59,755 bases of DNA from an uncultured Bacilli bacterium (GCA_944358895.1 CALVSB010000008.1:1-59755); one strand, 5' to 3'; shown: positions 16,145-25,229, counted from the stretch's first letter. The notes: generated by a model not told the origin, from the sequence alone. Translations and numbers: made by a program.

Positions 16145-16683
16145 ACGATCCGTTCCTTCTTGGTGAAGCCGAAGAGGAAGCTAAGCCAGCGGTAAAGGAA
16201 AAGCTTCCGCCAGTACATGTAGCCGGCCACGTCGGCGTTGTAGACATTCACGATGCGCCGGTAGGAGGCATCGACATCCTTGAGAGTCGCGATGAGGGTC
16301 ATCAGCTCCTCGCTCCTTTTGATGTATGGTTCGTTCTCGCTGATGAGGGTAAGGCGCTTTTCGAGCCCGGAAAGAATCTCGGAGATCGGAACGACGTCCT
16401 TTTCCTTCACGACCTCGGTCTTGAGCCAGCGCACGCGCGAGCAATGTTCGCGGTCGCTTTCCTCAAGGGGCAGCTTGGCCTCGTCGTACAGTTGGAAGAT
16501 CGAAAGGAGGAGATCCTTCTTCTCGGCGAAGAGGATGGACAAGGCCACGATTTTCTTTCGAAGGCGGTTCTTGAAATAAAAGAGGGCCCCAATGACATAA
16601 ACGGCCCCGACGGCATAGACGAGGAAGAGGGAGACCAGCACGATGAGAAGGGTGACGGCCGCTTGCGTCGTGATAAGGAACAT
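16141..16683 (-). CDS. LemA-like membrane protein
   Basis: 180 residues. One N-terminal membrane helix (about residues 10-38, N-out) is followed by a helical cytoplasmic domain. The end has the LemA-like pattern SYRRIVNVYNADVAGYM...WLSFLFGF. LemA proteins are of unknown role. ATG at 16683 follows TATAAT (16691-16696) by seven bases with no ribosome site, so it looks leaderless; the track of codons continues upstream but would cross the promoter. Its 3' end overlaps the convergent ABC-F stop. Confidence 0.65.
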   Translation of the reverse strand: MFLITTQAAVTLLIVLVSLFLVYAVGAVYVIGALFYFKNRLRKKIVALSILFAEKKDLLLSIFQLYDEAKLPLEESDREHCSRVRWLKTEVVKEKDVVPISEILSGLEKRLTLISENEPYIKRSEELMTLIATLKDVDASYRRIVNVYNADVAGYMYWRKLFLYRWLSFLFGFTKKERIV

Positions 16684-16885
16684 CGGGGTAATTATAAGGT
16701 TAGGAGCCACGCTTTGCTCGAAATCTTTCGAGCCTGGCGAAAAGCCCCGCAAAAGCCCGTTATTTTATTCAAAAGGCACATTAGACTAGCGAAAAAGGGC
16801 GCAATTTAAGCCTGAAATGGAATGGGATGACCGCAAATTAGGGGTCAATTTGCAGGTTTTAGCGATTGCTTTATAATAAATTGCA

Positions 16886-17707
16886 ATGAAAAAGCCTATC
16901 GCGGCCATTCTTTACGACTTCGACTCGACCCTTGCGAAGAGCGACATGCAGAATTTCGGCTTCATCCCGGCTCTCGGCCTCACCCCGGCCGAGTTTTGGT
17001 CTTCCACTACCCGCTTCGCCGAGGAAAGCGGGGTCGAGCGGACTCTTTCCTATCTTTACATGATGGTGAAGATGACGAAGGAACGCGGCATCAAGATGAC
17101 CCGCGAGTGGCTGGCCGAGATGGGCAAGAAGATCGAATTCTTCCCCGGCGTCCACACTTGGTTCAAGCGAATCAACGAATTCGGCAAAGCCCACGGGGTC
17201 AACGTTGAACACTACCTCATTTCCTCCGGGAACATGGAAATTCTCGCCGGCTGCGACATCGCGAAGGAATTCAAGAAGATCTACGCTTGCGAGTTCCTCT
17301 TCGATCCGGTTAGCAAGGAACCGGTCTGGCCGAAGCTGGCCATCAATTTCACCCAGAAGACCCAGTACTTCTTCCGCATCTCGAAGGGCGTCTATGACGC
17401 CAACGACGATGCCGGTGTCAACGAGAAGCGGCCCGACCGCCGAATCCCCTACACCAACATCATCTACATCGGTGACGGGATGACCGACATCCCAGCCATG
17501 ATCGTGGCCAAGAACAACGGGGGCAAATCGATTGCCGTCTACCCCCAAGGGAAGCGTGAGAAAGTCGAGCAGCTTTACCAAGACGGCCGTGTCAACTATG
17601 TCTGCCAAGCCGATTACAGCCAGGGCCGCGAACTCGAAAAGGTGATGCAGCTCATCATCCAAGGCATTGCCATCAACGAATCCCTCGGCAACCGGGAAGC
17701 TCATTAA
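16886..17707 (+). CDS. HAD-family hydrolase
   Basis: 273 residues. Motif I is YDFDSTL at residues 10-16 and the late motif is YIGDGMTDIPAM (about 198). SSGN supplies the motif II serine. The cap is helical, as in the phosphoserine-phosphatase branch. The substrate is unknown. TATAAT (16872-16877) lies eight bases before ATG and no ribosome site exists, so leaderless initiation is likely. A terminator follows the stop. Confidence 0.85.
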   Translation: MKKPIAAILYDFDSTLAKSDMQNFGFIPALGLTPAEFWSSTTRFAEESGVERTLSYLYMMVKMTKERGIKMTREWLAEMGKKIEFFPGVHTWFKRINEFGKAHGVNVEHYLISSGNMEILAGCDIAKEFKKIYACEFLFDPVSKEPVWPKLAINFTQKTQYFFRISKGVYDANDDAGVNEKRPDRRIPYTNIIYIGDGMTDIPAMIVAKNNGGKSIAVYPQGKREKVEQLYQDGRVNYVCQADYSQGRELEKVMQLIIQGIAINESLGNREAH

Positions 17708-17727
17708 TAGGGACTTTGTCCCTATGT

Positions 17728-17752
17728 GGGAGGCGACAGGCCTCCCCTTTTT
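17728..17752 (+). terminator. terminator of the HAD gene
   Basis: GGGAGGC-GACAG-GCCTCCC stem followed by TTTTT. The T-run lies directly against the -10 box of ispD (TACAAT, 17756-17761), so terminator and next promoter are packed together. Confidence 0.87.
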
Positions 17753-17768
17753 GTATACAATACTCGGC

Positions 17769-18407
17769 GTGGAAAAAGCCTCAGCCGTCCTTCTCCTCGG
17801 GGGAAGGGCCTCGCGTTATCAAAAGGAAAAAGCCTTCGAAGAAGTGGAAGGCGAAGCGATGTTTGTCCGCGCTTCCCGCCCCTTCGTCGAAAGCGGCGTC
17901 GTCTCGCGCCTCGTTTTCGTGGCCCGGAAGGACCTGATTGACGAGGTCGAGGCCATCCTTTCGAAAGCGAATCTCGGTCTCCCCTACGACATCGTCCAAG
18001 GCGGGGACAGCCGCGAGGAAAGCGCCAAGCAGGGTCTCTCCCTCGTCTGGCACGACGTCCCGGCCCTCGTCCATGACGCCTGCCGTCCCTACCTCAGCAA
18101 AGAGCTCGTCCGCCGGGTCTACGAGAAAATGACCCCCGGGACCATCGTCGTCCCCGCCATCCATCCGCGGGAAGCGGTTTACTCCTCAGCTGAAGGAGAC
18201 TACCTCGACAAAAACGACCTCTATATCATCGAGACGCCGGAAGGACTTTTCCCCTCGGATTTCTTCAAGGCCAAGGAGAAGCTCGGCGACGCTTATCTTT
18301 CCTTCCCCGACGAAGGATCGATGTTCGTCCGGGCCGGTTTGGCCCTCAAGATCGTCGAGGGCGAGCCACATAACGAGAAAGTAACCTTTCCGGGTGATCT
18401 CCGATGA
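17769..18407 (+). CDS. ispD: 2-C-methyl-D-erythritol 4-phosphate cytidylyltransferase
   Basis: 212 residues. It joins CTP and MEP in the third step of the MEP isoprenoid route; IspF of the same route is at 30065. The nucleotide-binding start is LLLGGRASRYQKEKAF (a variant of the usual AAGxGxRM), followed by IVQGGDSREESAKQGL and VHDACRPYLS, all typical of IspD. GTG at 17769 lies seven bases after TACAAT without a ribosome site. ATG of the S1 gene overlaps its stop (ATGA). Confidence 0.85.
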   Translation: MEKASAVLLLGGRASRYQKEKAFEEVEGEAMFVRASRPFVESGVVSRLVFVARKDLIDEVEAILSKANLGLPYDIVQGGDSREESAKQGLSLVWHDVPALVHDACRPYLSKELVRRVYEKMTPGTIVVPAIHPREAVYSSAEGDYLDKNDLYIIETPEGLFPSDFFKAKEKLGDAYLSFPDEGSMFVRAGLALKIVEGEPHNEKVTFPGDLR

Positions 18408-18760
18408 AGAAATTCGAAGTCGGCGACATCGTCATCGGCACGGTCGTGAGGGTTTATCCGTCCTACGCGATCATGCTTTTCGACAACGACAAGACCGGGC
18501 TTCTCCACATCTCGGAGCTGAGCGAGCACTTCGTGAGGAGTTTCACCGGCTACGTCCAAACGGGTAATATATACAAGGTCCGCATCGTCGAAATCGATCC
18601 GGACAAGGACGAAATGAAAGTCTCTCTCAAGCGGGTCGGGCGGGACGAGCGGCATCGGCCGATCCCCCACCAGGAGATCGCTGAGGAGGACATATCCTTC
18701 GATGGGCTGAAGGCCCATCTTGGGGAATGGAAGGAAGCATATGGAAGAAAAGACGATTAA
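18404..18760 (+). CDS. S1 RNA-binding domain protein, CvfD/YugI type
   Basis: 118 residues. A single S1 domain fills residues 1-75 (VGDIVIGTVVRVYPSYAIMLF, GLLHISELSEHFVRS, VRIVEIDPDKDEMKVSLKR). A short charged tail follows. CvfD-type proteins bind RNA or the ribosome and influence translation in Bacillota. Coupled to ispD by a four-base overlap, and its last 20 bases overlap the start of pgi. Confidence 0.88.
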   Translation: MKKFEVGDIVIGTVVRVYPSYAIMLFDNDKTGLLHISELSEHFVRSFTGYVQTGNIYKVRIVEIDPDKDEMKVSLKRVGRDERHRPIPHQEIAEEDISFDGLKAHLGEWKEAYGRKDD

Positions 18761-20033
18761 GCTCGATCTCGGCCACACCACGCTCAAGATCGACGAAGCG
18801 GCCCATCAGGAAGAAGTGACCGCGATTGACCAAAGCATGAAAGACAAGACCGGGCGGGGAAGCGACTTCCTCGGCTGGCTCGACTATCCTCTGAACTACG
18901 ACAAGAAGGAGCACGAGCTTCTCAAGAAAACGGCCGACTACATCCGTTCCAACTACGACGTCCTCGTCGTGGCCGGGATCGGCGGCTCCTATCTCGGGGC
19001 CCGGGCAGCCATCGATGCCTTGAAGGGCCTTTTCCACGAAGAAGGTCCGGAAATCGTTTACCTCGGGCAGACCCTCGACCCTGACTATGTCCACGGGGCC
19101 CTCAATCACATCAAGAACAAGAAGTTCGCGGTCAATGTCATCTCGAAGTCGGGCACGACGACCGAGACGAGCGTTGCCTTCCGCCTCCTCCGCGAAATGG
19201 CGGAGGCCAAGTACGGCAAGGAAGGAGCCTCCAAGGCCATCGTCGCCACGACCGACGCCCATAGCGGCGCCCTTCTCAAGCTCAGCCAAGAAGAAGGCTA
19301 CGTCCGCTTCGTCCTCCCGGGCGATATCGGCGGCCGCTACTCCGTCCAGACCCCGGTCGGCCTCTTCCCGATCGCGGTCGCCGGGATTGACCCGACCCTC
19401 ATTCTCGAAGGCAGCGCCAAGGCCCGCGAGGACCTGAGCGATCCGACCCTTTCGAAGAATGATGCTTACCGCTATGCTCTCGCCCGCCACCTCCTCTACA
19501 AAGCCGGCAACGCGAGCGAGCTCCTCGTCACCTACAAGCCGCAGCTCGTCCAGCTCGGCGAATGGTGGAAGCAGCTCTTCGGGGAAAGCGAAGGCAAGGA
19601 AGGCAAGAGCCTCTTCCCGACCTCTTGCACCTTCACGACCGACCTCCACTCGCTCGGGCAGTTCATCCAGGAAGGAAGCAAGACCTTCTTCGAGACGATC
19701 ATAGATATTAAGAACCCGACGATCGACGTCGAGATTCCATATGACGAGGCCAACCTCGACGGGCTCAACTTCCTAGCCAACAAGAAGATGTCCTTCGTCC
19801 AGGAAAAGGCTTACGAAGGAACCCTTGAAGCCCACTCTAAGAAGGCGGGACGCGAAAACATCGTCCTCCACATGGACAAGCTCGGGGCCTTCGAGCTCGG
19901 TTATCTCTTCTACTTCTTCGAGCGCGCCTGCGCGATGAGCGCCTATCTCAACGGCGTAAACCCCTTCGATCAGCCGGGGGTCGAGGTTTACAAGAAGAAC
20001 ATGTTCCATCTTCTTGGCAAGCCGGGCTATTGA
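18741..20033 (+). CDS. pgi: glucose-6-phosphate isomerase
   Basis: 430 residues. Interconverts glucose 6-phosphate and fructose 6-phosphate in glycolysis. Signatures: VVAGIGGSYLGARAAIDAL, VISKSGTTTETSVAFRLLR, LPGDIGGRYSVQTPVGLFP and the C-terminal QPGVEVYKKNMF with the catalytic Lys region. It is the short Bacillota form. GGAAG precedes ATG 18741. Last gene of the ispD-S1-pgi group, closed by a terminator. Confidence 0.96.
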   Translation: MEEKTIKLDLGHTTLKIDEAAHQEEVTAIDQSMKDKTGRGSDFLGWLDYPLNYDKKEHELLKKTADYIRSNYDVLVVAGIGGSYLGARAAIDALKGLFHEEGPEIVYLGQTLDPDYVHGALNHIKNKKFAVNVISKSGTTTETSVAFRLLREMAEAKYGKEGASKAIVATTDAHSGALLKLSQEEGYVRFVLPGDIGGRYSVQTPVGLFPIAVAGIDPTLILEGSAKAREDLSDPTLSKNDAYRYALARHLLYKAGNASELLVTYKPQLVQLGEWWKQLFGESEGKEGKSLFPTSCTFTTDLHSLGQFIQEGSKTFFETIIDIKNPTIDVEIPYDEANLDGLNFLANKKMSFVQEKAYEGTLEAHSKKAGRENIVLHMDKLGAFELGYLFYFFERACAMSAYLNGVNPFDQPGVEVYKKNMFHLLGKPGY

Positions 20034-20051
20034 TCGGAAGCCAATTTAGGA

Positions 20052-20077
20052 GGAGCCGGGCAACCGGCTCCTTTTTT
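20052..20077 (+). terminator. terminator of pgi
   Basis: GGAGCCGG-GCAA-CCGGCTCC followed by six T. Confidence 0.92.
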
Positions 20078-20104
20078 CAAAGCAAGATTCCCTCTTTTAT
20101 GCGG

Positions 20105-20132
20105 TTGACCGCGGCTTTAAGCGTGCTATACT
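20105..20132 (+). promoter_or_regulatory. promoter of the five-tRNA cluster
   Basis: TTGACC (20105-20110), 16-base spacer, TGC-TATACT (20127-20132). It lies 20 bases before tRNA-Val. Confidence 0.85.
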
Positions 20133-20152
20133 TACCGGGCACGTCGAAAGGC

Positions 20153-20227
20153 GGATGCTTAGCTCAGCGGGAGAGCATCGCCCTTACAAGGCGGGGGTCA
20201 TGGGTTCGAATCCCTTAGCATCCACCA
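20153..20227 (+). tRNA. tRNA-Val (TAC)
   Basis: GGATGCT pairs with AGCATCC; anticodon loop CTTACAA gives TAC; T-loop GGGTTCGAATCCC; encoded ACCA end. First of five tRNAs in one transcript. Confidence 0.94.
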
Positions 20228-20253
20228 CCTTGGTTACGTGCAAATCTCCACGT

Positions 20254-20337
20254 GGGCGAATAGCGAAGTGGCCAAACGCGGCTGACTGTAAATCAGCTCC
20301 TTCGGGTTCGGTGGTTCAAATCCATCTTCGCCCACCA
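20254..20337 (+). tRNA. tRNA-Tyr (GTA)
   Basis: GGGCGAA pairs with TTCGCCC; anticodon loop CTGTAAA gives GTA; long variable arm (CTCCTTCGGGTTCGG) as in bacterial tRNA-Tyr; encoded CCA. Confidence 0.94.
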
Positions 20338-20348
20338 CCTTCTTTTGT

Positions 20349-20423
20349 AGGGGTGTAGCCAAGTGGTAAGGCAACAGACTTTGACTCTGTGATGCACTGG
20401 TCCGATCCCAGTCACCCCTGCCA
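20349..20423 (+). tRNA. tRNA-Gln (TTG)
   Basis: AGGGGTG pairs with CACCCCT; anticodon loop CTTTGAC gives TTG; encoded GCCA end. Confidence 0.93.
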
Positions 20424-20429
20424 CGAGCC

Positions 20430-20504
20430 GTCCCGTTAGCTCAGCGGTAGAGCACTTGACTTTTAATCAAGGGGTCGAGAGTTCGAAACTCTCACGGGAC
20501 ACCA
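20430..20504 (+). tRNA. tRNA-Lys (TTT)
   Basis: GTCCCGT pairs with ACGGGAC; anticodon loop CTTTTAA gives TTT; encoded ACCA end. Confidence 0.94.
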
Positions 20505-20531
20505 AGTCAAAGCCAAGAGCGCACCCTAAAA

Positions 20532-20619
20532 GGCCTCTTGTTGGAATCGGTAGACAAACGGGACTTAAAATCCTGGGGAGCGATCCTCCGTGCGGGTTCA
20601 AGTCCCGCAGAGGCCACCA
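20532..20619 (+). tRNA. tRNA-Leu (TAA)
   Basis: GGCCTCT pairs with AGAGGCC; anticodon loop CTTAAAA gives TAA; long variable arm with TGGGGAGCGATCCTCC; encoded ACCA end. Last tRNA of the cluster. Confidence 0.93.
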
Positions 20620-20626
20620 TAATGAC

Positions 20627-20651
20627 AACGGCATCTAGGATGCCGTTTTTT
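20627..20651 (+). terminator. terminator of the tRNA cluster
   Basis: ACGGCATC-TAG-GATGCCGT stem followed by six T. Confidence 0.92.
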
Positions 20652-20665
20652 GTTGTTTCTCATGC

Positions 20666-20699
20666 AAAAAGCCGGTCTTCGGATCGAAAACCGGCTTTC
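20666..20699 (-). terminator. terminator of the DUF368 gene, possibly bidirectional
   Basis: AAAGCCGGT/ACCGGCTTT stem with A-rich and T-rich flanks on both sides. It serves the minus-strand DUF368 gene and may back up the tRNA terminator. Confidence 0.8.
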
Positions 20700-20714
20700 T
20701 TATGAAGGAAGAAT

Positions 20715-21689
20715 TCAAGCGTTCGCGGCTTCCTTGGCCTTCTTATGGCTTTCGTAGAAGTAGAAGAGGAAAGCCAAGGCGACGCCGAGGACGAAGAGGC
20801 CGAGGCCGAGGCCGAGATCGAGCCAGTCGATCGACCCGTTCGACCATTCCCGGTAGCAAGCGAAGGCTTCGGGAGAAATGACCATCGAGACGATGGAGCC
20901 AAGGGAAAGGCCCCCGATGAGATGGAAGGTGGCTCCCCTCCATTTCTTGAGGAGGAAGCCCACCACTTTCGAAATGAGGACGAGGCCCACAAGGAAGCCG
21001 ACAGCGAGGAGGCCATAGACAAGGAAGACCATCGGGTTTTCCTTCCAATAGGTCAACGAGACGGATTCGACAAGAGGGGTATAGGTCCCGCAGGCCATGA
21101 GGAAGGCCGTCGCCGAAAGCCCCGGGACCAGCTGGGTGATAGCCATGACGAAGCCGAGGACCAAATAAAGGACGTAGTGATACCACTGAAGGTTCGAAAG
21201 ATCGATCGATCCCTCGCTAAGAAGTGACGAGCAAAGGGAAATGGCGACCGGAATGGCGATTCCCAAGACGAGGAGAACGATTCGAAGGGGCGTGTGTTTC
21301 TCCTTTTTGTATTCGTCGTAGATGGAAGGATAGGCCCCGAGCATCAGCCCGGCGAAGAAAAGGATGATGGCGAAGGGGATCAGTTCCAATAGCTGCTGGA
21401 CGGCTAGGAAGCCGAGAGCGAAGCCGACAATCCCGCCGGCCGCGATCGGAAGGAGGAAGAGGATGGCTGCCTTGAACTTCTTGATGATGTTCGCGATGGC
21501 ATAAAGAAGACGTTCGTAGAGCTTCATCATGATGGCCACGGCCGAGCCGGAAACGCCCGGCACGATGACGGCGAGCCCGATGAAGAAGCCAAGAATGGCG
21601 GCTTTCAGCCCTTCTTTTTTGTCGCGGTACTTTAAGGAAACGGTTTCCTCTTCCCCGCTTTGCGGGGCAATTGGTCTATTCTCTTGCAC
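20715..21689 (-). CDS. DUF368 (PopT-type) membrane protein
   Basis: 324 residues with about eight to nine membrane helices. The family mark is GFFIGLAVIVPGVSGSAVAIMM near residue 35 and a second LVPGLSATAFLMACGTY in the C-terminal half, the inverted-repeat motif of DUF368. Members of this family have been linked to C55 (undecaprenyl) phosphate flipping. GTG at 21689 lies seven bases after TATATA (21697-21702), with TTGCCT 17 bases further up and no ribosome site, so it is a clear leaderless candidate. Confidence 0.9.
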   Translation of the reverse strand: MQENRPIAPQSGEEETVSLKYRDKKEGLKAAILGFFIGLAVIVPGVSGSAVAIMMKLYERLLYAIANIIKKFKAAILFLLPIAAGGIVGFALGFLAVQQLLELIPFAIILFFAGLMLGAYPSIYDEYKKEKHTPLRIVLLVLGIAIPVAISLCSSLLSEGSIDLSNLQWYHYVLYLVLGFVMAITQLVPGLSATAFLMACGTYTPLVESVSLTYWKENPMVFLVYGLLAVGFLVGLVLISKVVGFLLKKWRGATFHLIGGLSLGSIVSMVISPEAFACYREWSNGSIDWLDLGLGLGLFVLGVALAFLFYFYESHKKAKEAANA

Positions 21690-21696
21690 GGCGGTT

Positions 21697-21725
21697 TATA
21701 TAGCACGGATGGCGATATCAGGCAA
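21697..21725 (-). promoter_or_regulatory. promoter of the DUF368 gene, leaderless layout
   Basis: On the minus strand TTGCCT (21720-21725), 17-base spacer, TATATA (21697-21702), then seven bases to GTG. Transcription is expected to begin at or next to the start codon. Confidence 0.75.
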
Positions 21726-21890
21726 ATTGAGGGGTCGAAAAAGGATGCAGCTGAAAATAATCGGCCGCAAAACCCCATCGAAGTTCCGGAAATAGGTTTT
21801 GGCCGTCGATATTCCTGATTCTCGGTTCTTTTCCTTTCAAAGCGCTTTCCTCCTTCGCTAGTGAGAAGACACGGCTACACTTCGCTTGCC

Positions 21891-23375
21891 ATGAAAGCAC
21901 GTCTCAAAGAACTCTTCGCCCCGATCGATCTCACGAAAGGAAACATCTTCAAGGTGATCATCGTCTTCATGATCCCAATCATGATTTCCTATTTCTTCCA
22001 GCAGATTTACACCCTGACCGATGCCATCATCGTCGGGCAGAATCTCTCGGGAAGCGAAGTCAACGGGGTCAACGACGTCGGCAGTTTGACCTACATCGTT
22101 CTTCAGTTTGCCTTCGGCTGCGCGGCTGGCTTCTCGGTCGTGAGCTCGGAAAAGGAAGGGCAGAAAGACCTCCGGGGCGTCCGGCAATCCTTCTTCGTCC
22201 AAGTCGTCCTTTCATTTTTCATCTCGGTCGTCCTCACCGTCTTGGCCGTCCTTCTCATCGATCCCCTGCTTTCCCTCGTCGGCCTCCGTCCCGGCGATGG
22301 CGGGCTCACCTACGAAGCGGCCAAGACTTATATCTTCATCATCTTCCTCGGGACCATCTGCCAAGTCGCCTACAACCAGATTTGCTCCCTCCTCCGCTCG
22401 ATCGGCGATAGCCTCACCCCGCTTCTTTTCCTCATCGGCTCGACCGTCCTCAACATCGGACTCGACCTTCTCTTCATTGTTGTCATACCTTGGGGCGCGG
22501 CCGGGGCGGCTATCGCGACCGTCGTGGCCCAAGGCCTTTCGGCCGTCCTTTGCTACGTCTATACCTTCGTCAAATATCCGTGGCTTCGCTTCAAGAAAGA
22601 GGATTTCCGTATCGCCGGGAAGGAATACGGCCGCCACCTCAAACTCGGCCTTCCCTTGGCTTTCCAGTTCTCCATCCTGGCCATCGGGCTCATCACCCTC
22701 CAGTCGACCATCGTCAAATTCGACACGACGCCCGAAGGCTTGGTCGTGGCCGCCGGGGCGGCCGAACTGGCCTACGGAGCGGTGAACAAGCTCTCCAATT
22801 TCATGATGTGCCCTCTCAACGCCCTCGGGACGGCCATCCTTTCCTACGAAGGCCAAAACAAGGGGGCCGGGGAAGGGGCACGGGTCAAGAAAGGCTTCCG
22901 GGCCGCGGTTCTCATCATGCTCGGGATGTATGCCATCATCTTGGCAATTACCTTGCTTCTACTTATAGACGACGCCTTCCTCAAACTCTTCTACAGTCCT
23001 TCCTCGATTAGCGAAAACACGGTCTACCTCGGGCGGATCAACCTCCTCATGAACATTCCTTTCTTCCCTTTGGTCGGAATGGTCTTCGTCTTCCGGGGAA
23101 CTCTTCAGGGCGTCGGAAAGCCCCTTTGGCCGCTTCTCGCCGGCTGCGCCGAACTCCTCGCCCGCACCCTCCTTTGTCTTTATGGCCCGTATATCTTCAC
23201 GAGCTTCATCTCGACGGAACTCGACCTCTATCAAAATCCTTGGCCCTTCGTCGTGACGGTCTTGGCCGACGCCTTCGCCTGGCTCATGGCCGATCTTACC
23301 TTCCTCGTCGGCTTCGCGGTGGTTTTCCATCATCCAACGAAGAAAGCCGAAGGACTTCAAGAAGCGGGCAAATGA
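21891..23375 (+). CDS. MATE-family efflux transporter
   Basis: 494 residues and 12 predicted membrane helices in two similar halves. N-terminal KGNIFKVIIVFMIPIMISYFFQQIYTLTDAIIVGQ is the MATE signature; a matching GTAILSYEGQNKGAG lies at the second-half equivalent. It probably exports drugs or metabolites with a Na or H gradient. I prefer ATG 21891; an upstream GTG at 21861 would add ten unconserved residues. TACACT ends nine bases before the ATG and no ribosome site is seen. Confidence 0.92.
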   Translation: MKARLKELFAPIDLTKGNIFKVIIVFMIPIMISYFFQQIYTLTDAIIVGQNLSGSEVNGVNDVGSLTYIVLQFAFGCAAGFSVVSSEKEGQKDLRGVRQSFFVQVVLSFFISVVLTVLAVLLIDPLLSLVGLRPGDGGLTYEAAKTYIFIIFLGTICQVAYNQICSLLRSIGDSLTPLLFLIGSTVLNIGLDLLFIVVIPWGAAGAAIATVVAQGLSAVLCYVYTFVKYPWLRFKKEDFRIAGKEYGRHLKLGLPLAFQFSILAIGLITLQSTIVKFDTTPEGLVVAAGAAELAYGAVNKLSNFMMCPLNALGTAILSYEGQNKGAGEGARVKKGFRAAVLIMLGMYAIILAITLLLLIDDAFLKLFYSPSSISENTVYLGRINLLMNIPFFPLVGMVFVFRGTLQGVGKPLWPLLAGCAELLARTLLCLYGPYIFTSFISTELDLYQNPWPFVVTVLADAFAWLMADLTFLVGFAVVFHHPTKKAEGLQEAGK

Positions 23376-23377
23376 AA

Positions 23378-23410
23378 ACCGGCTGGCCGCCTGGCCAACC
23401 GGTCCTTTTT
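23378..23410. terminator. bidirectional terminator between MATE gene and pepF
   Basis: ACCGGCTGGCCG-CCTGGCCAACCGGT forms a long stem; TTTTT follows on plus and TTTTC on minus, so it can serve both converging genes. Confidence 0.82.
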
Positions 23411-23415
23411 AAGGT

Positions 23416-25137
23416 TTACTGACCCCGATAAGCCTTTTCTTCCTCTTCTTTGAGGATCTTCTTGACCGGGGACATGACTTTCTTGAGGGCGCCTTCCTTG
23501 AGCGGAGAGACGAGCCCGGCTTTCGTCACGAGGTGCTGGAACGGATACTTGCCGCCCATCTTGCAGAGCTTCGCATATTTCTTCCATGCCTTCTCGTGGT
23601 TCTTCCGGTCGAGGGCGAGGAACTCGAAGGCCACGACTTGGGCCAAGGTGTAGTCGATGTAATAGAAAGGCGAGCTGAAGATGTGCCCTTGCATCACCCA
23701 GCGGAGTCCGTCGCCGAGATAGCCGGCTCCTTCGTAGGCCTTGCTCTTGTAAGGCGTGTACTTGGCCTCGATTTCCTTCCAGGCCGCCCGGCGGTCTTCC
23801 TTGCTAGCTTCTGGATGGTCATAGACCCAGTGCTGGAACTCGTCGACGGTGACCCCATAGGGGAGGAAGACGATGGCCGAAGCGAGGTGTTGATAACGGT
23901 ACTTGTCCGGCTCGTCGAAGAAGAGATCCATGTAGGGCCAGGCGAAGAATTCCATCGACATCGAGTCGATCTCGGCCCCGTCCATCGTCGGGCAGCGGTA
24001 TTCCGGGATCTTGATGTTCCGGGCCAGATAGCTTTGGAAGGCGTGGCCGAACTCGTGGGTGAGGACGTCGACGTCGCCCGAGGTGCCGTTGAAGTTCGAG
24101 AAGATAATCGGGCACTTCTTGACCGGGAAGTAGTTCATGTAGCCGCCGAGGGCCTTGCCCGGCTTGGCATCGAGGAAGAGAAGGTGCTTGGCCACCATGA
24201 AGCGGAAGAAGGAACCGGTCTCTTCTCCCATCCGATCGTACATTTCCTGGGCGCGGGCCACCTTTTCCTCGGTCGTCCCGTGGGGGAGCGGGCTCCCTTC
24301 GGGGTAATAGACCTCGAGGTCTTCGTAGGAGAGAGCCTTGAGACCGAGGGCCTTGGCTTCGTCCTTGGCGATTTTCTCGACGAGCGGGGTCACGATCTCG
24401 TGGATCTGCTCCCGGTAGCCTTCGACCTCCTTCCGGTCGTAGTCGTAGCGGCCCATGATGAAGTAAGAAAGGTCGCTATAAGACGAGAATCCGAGCTTAT
24501 GGGCTTTCTCGTTCCGGATCTTGACCAGCTGGTCATAGATGTCCTCAAGCTCCGGAGCGATGGCATTGACGGCCTCGATGGCCGCGTCGTGGGCGGCTTT
24601 CCGACGGTTCCGGTCCTTGTCGCCATAGAAGGCCCCGATCTGGCCGAGGCCGTATTCCTTCCCTTCGAAATGGACGACGGCCTGCGACTTCAAGGCATCG
24701 TATTTGCTCGTGAGGTCGTTTTCCTTTTGGGCCAGCTCGACTAGCTCGGGCGAGAAGCTCTTGACCTGGTACTCGAGCATCGTGAGGTAAAGGCTCCCGA
24801 ATTTCTTTTCGATTTCCGCCCGGAAGGGGGAAGAAAGGACCGCTTCGGCATAGGGAAGGGTCGCCGCTTGGACCTCCGGCATCGCCTTATCGATGGCTTC
24901 CTGGTTCTTGATGTTCTTCTTGTCGCGGGTGTCGAGGGTATAGTTGAGGGCGATGGTCGCGAAGTTGTCGGTGATCTTGTCGCCGTACTTCTCATAGGCC
25001 TTCATGGCCTTGATGGCCTCTTCGGCCGTGGTCGCGCCTTTCAGCTCCTCGATGATTTCCTTGAATTTCTTGACGATGGCCTCGCTTTTGACGGGGTGGA
25101 CTTTCCACTCCTCGTAGGCCGGTGTTTCCTTGCTCAT
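23416..25137 (-). CDS. pepF: M3-family oligoendopeptidase
   Basis: 573 residues. Zinc site HEFGHAFQSYLA (HExxH form HEFGH) in the C-terminal third with the downstream Glu region MDGAEIDSMSMEFFAWPY. It cuts short peptides in the cytoplasm. AAAGGAG precedes ATG by normal spacing and TATAAT lies further up, so this gene has a standard leader. It diverges from the NifU-like gene. Confidence 0.92.
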   Translation of the reverse strand: MSKETPAYEEWKVHPVKSEAIVKKFKEIIEELKGATTAEEAIKAMKAYEKYGDKITDNFATIALNYTLDTRDKKNIKNQEAIDKAMPEVQAATLPYAEAVLSSPFRAEIEKKFGSLYLTMLEYQVKSFSPELVELAQKENDLTSKYDALKSQAVVHFEGKEYGLGQIGAFYGDKDRNRRKAAHDAAIEAVNAIAPELEDIYDQLVKIRNEKAHKLGFSSYSDLSYFIMGRYDYDRKEVEGYREQIHEIVTPLVEKIAKDEAKALGLKALSYEDLEVYYPEGSPLPHGTTEEKVARAQEMYDRMGEETGSFFRFMVAKHLLFLDAKPGKALGGYMNYFPVKKCPIIFSNFNGTSGDVDVLTHEFGHAFQSYLARNIKIPEYRCPTMDGAEIDSMSMEFFAWPYMDLFFDEPDKYRYQHLASAIVFLPYGVTVDEFQHWVYDHPEASKEDRRAAWKEIEAKYTPYKSKAYEGAGYLGDGLRWVMQGHIFSSPFYYIDYTLAQVVAFEFLALDRKNHEKAWKKYAKLCKMGGKYPFQHLVTKAGLVSPLKEGALKKVMSPVKKILKEEEEKAYRGQ

Positions 25138-25191
25138 GACTAGCTCCTTTCGCTACGTTCCGGATTATAAACCACCAGGCAATCACTTTTC

Positions 25192-25220
25192 TTGTGAAGC
25201 GCGGGAACCCTCACTAAAAT
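25192..25220 (+). promoter_or_regulatory. promoter of the NifU-like gene, leaderless layout
   Basis: TTGTGA (25192-25197), 17-base spacer, TAAAAT (25215-25220), nine bases before ATG with no ribosome site. Confidence 0.65.
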
Positions 25221-25229
25221 AACGCCCGT

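Noticed and set aside
20456-20638. Open frames across the tRNA cluster
   Set aside because: They run through well-folded tRNA genes.
21861-21890. Upstream GTG start for the MATE gene
   Set aside because: Adds ten residues not typical of MATE proteins, and the -10 candidate would fall inside the coding part.
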